64,000 bases of DNA from Sulfobacillus benefaciens. Lineage in GTDB: Bacteria; Bacillota; Sulfobacillia; Sulfobacillales; Sulfobacillaceae. Position numbers and translations under genes: made by a program. Shown here in pieces: positions 63,020 to 64,000 of this stretch (positions within the stretch are counted from its first letter, which is position 1; every line of letters starts with the position of its first letter). The notes under the pieces are model-generated. The model was not told where the DNA came from. It did not search any database and saw only the letters and a program-made list of their open reading frames with translations. The stretch is from assembly GCA_003023725.1 (NCBI GenBank), contig PXYT01000008.1:1-64000 (forward strand). Reading direction: 5' to 3'.

Positions 63020-64000
63020 TTATATGTTCCATTGAACCTCCCGGGGGAAGTAAATCCGCCGGACAGCCTGCCGTTCTCTGGCGATCGCATTGACTGGCTT
63101 GGAGAGCCTGGACATCTCAATGAGCCGTTTACCGTCATCATCCCATAAAAATAGTGCACTGTCTTTGTCTTTATCGTCCTCGGCTCCTAAGTAATAATCA
63201 TAATAAACTGTACCAGTTTCGTCGACGGCTAGGTAATATGCCGGGTCATAACCCTGGCTCTTGACCTTCACGCTCATTTTTTCATAGAAGTCCGGATCTT
63301 GATCAGGATACTCCATATAGGTGAACAGACGACGGTCCAAAAACCGGCAACACAGATCTCTCAAGATCGGATCCGGGCTATGTTGCCAGACATTGAACGC
63401 ATTAAATAAGACAGTGTCGTCCAGCGCAAAATAACTTTCCAGATCGAGCGCTCCCAAGAACAGCCCGTTTAGAGCAGGATGCGTCATTTCGGGGCCTTGG
63501 CCCTGTGCCACTAAATCCTTGACGCGCTTGAGAATTGCCTTCAAAATTACCTCTGCTGAACGGGAAACAGGATGAAAATACACTTGCCAGTACATGAAAT
63601 ATCGAGCCAACAAATAGGCCTCAACTGTGTGAAGGCCTGAGCGTTTCACAACAATTCTTCCGTCCAGGGGCCTCATGACACGAATGATGCGCGCCAAGTC
63701 AAATTTTCCGTAATCCACACCTGTGGACACGGAGTCTCGCATGAGATAGTCCAGGCGGTCGGCATCCAATTGACCGCTAACTAGGGAAACCACAAGCTTT
63801 TGAGGGTGTGTCTTGTTGATCACCGCAGCAACGTCAAAAGGGAACTGTTGCTGAAATTGTTTCAACACTTGATGAACTTCTGTCGAAGGGTTGAGAATGA
63901 TGCGTTCGGTCCATACTTCGTGCCGTAGGCCAATAACCTTTTCCAGCGCATGGGAAAAGGGTGCATGCCCGATATCGTGTAAAAGCCCCGCGGCCATTAC
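63020..64000 (-). CDS. HD-domain phosphohydrolase (YwfO/dGTPase-like), N-terminus cut by window edge
   Basis: At least 326 aa, open at the window edge, so the true start is outside. GLLHDIGHAPFSHALE is the HD motif with its second His pair; QLDADRLDYLMRDSVSTGVDYGKFDLARI is the strongest signature of the YwfO-type HD phosphohydrolases. These hydrolyse nucleoside triphosphates in some relatives. A C-terminal region with a coiled acidic end follows. It heads a minus-strand run with csaA and the glycosyltransferase. Confidence 0.88.
   Translation of the reverse strand, partial: VMAAGLLHDIGHAPFSHALEKVIGLRHEVWTERIILNPSTEVHQVLKQFQQQFPFDVAAVINKTHPQKLVVSLVSGQLDADRLDYLMRDSVSTGVDYGKFDLARIIRVMRPLDGRIVVKRSGLHTVEAYLLARYFMYWQVYFHPVSRSAEVILKAILKRVKDLVAQGQGPEMTHPALNGLFLGALDLESYFALDDTVLFNAFNVWQHSPDPILRDLCCRFLDRRLFTYMEYPDQDPDFYEKMSVKVKSQGYDPAYYLAVDETGTVYYDYYLGAEDDKDKDSALFLWDDDGKRLIEMSRLSKPVNAIARERQAVRRIYFPREVQWNI

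Noticed and set aside
1-64000. CRISPR arrays, rRNA genes and prophage structural genes
   Set aside because: None seen: no regularly spaced repeats, no rRNA segments, no phage gene families.

Overview
The window looks like a chromosome segment of a spore-forming, thermoacidophile-type Firmicute; Sulfobacillus or a close relative is my best guess. The reasons are two alpha/beta small acid-soluble spore protein (SASP) genes, strong AGGAGG ribosome-binding sites, frequent GTG/TTG starts, DapL-type lysine synthesis, a polA-mutM-coaE block and AdoCbl-dependent acyl-CoA chemistry. The genus is inference; no rRNA is present to test it.

Layout. 0-15 kb: start of a Tat-exported protein (cut by the window edge), purEK, moaA, asnB, dapA and dapL reading away from a shared 400-nt control region, a Nudix protein, a membrane protein, lipL, a cyclophilin and an S9 peptidase. 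15-28 kb: a cluster of DnaA boxes, an SDR, a lipoprotein, a Nudix hydrolase, and a branched-chain acyl-CoA theme. That theme comprises an isobutyryl-CoA-mutase-type large subunit, leucine dehydrogenase and, 5 kb on, a PduO adenosyltransferase that makes the mutase cofactor. A CofE-like ligase, a class I aldolase, an M61 peptidase, an HD protein and a VanW protein are interspersed. 28-39 kb: an autoregulated-looking ArsR/SRPBCC pair, an unknown 154-aa protein, hom, then a tight minus-strand block polA-mutM-(64 aa)-binding protein-coaE-slt-SASP-like, an alpha/beta hydrolase and tRNA-Leu(CAA). 39-50 kb: glnA and sod, then an almost complete histidine operon hisC-hisZ-hisG-hisD-hisB-hisH-hisA-hisF-hisIE, lacking only a histidinol-phosphate phosphatase. 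50-58 kb: unknown genes, a decayed IscB element with an apparently well-folded omega RNA (HEARO-type) leader, a two-component system directly abutting that element, an exported protein and an MFS transporter. 58-64 kb: a classic SASP, an alcohol-dehydrogenase-like enzyme and a minus-strand operon HD phosphohydrolase-csaA-glycosyltransferase-polysaccharide deacetylase.

The most unusual content is the IscB/omega RNA remnant at about 52.0-53.3 kb. Its ORF keeps the PLMP-like and RuvC-I parts and then jumps in frame into the back half of the HNH domain. The upstream RNA still shows a good promoter and a nested multi-branch fold. Also notable are a DnaA-box cluster with no dnaA nearby, a 240-nt structured leader on dapA behind a near-consensus promoter, and genes whose Shine-Dalgarno site or homology points to a non-AUG start (ACG for the M61 peptidase; no standard start for csaA). 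Several stop codons lie inside perfect inverted repeats that act as terminators.

Limits: all calls come from reading the sequence and remembered family signatures. No alignment, profile or folding program was run.
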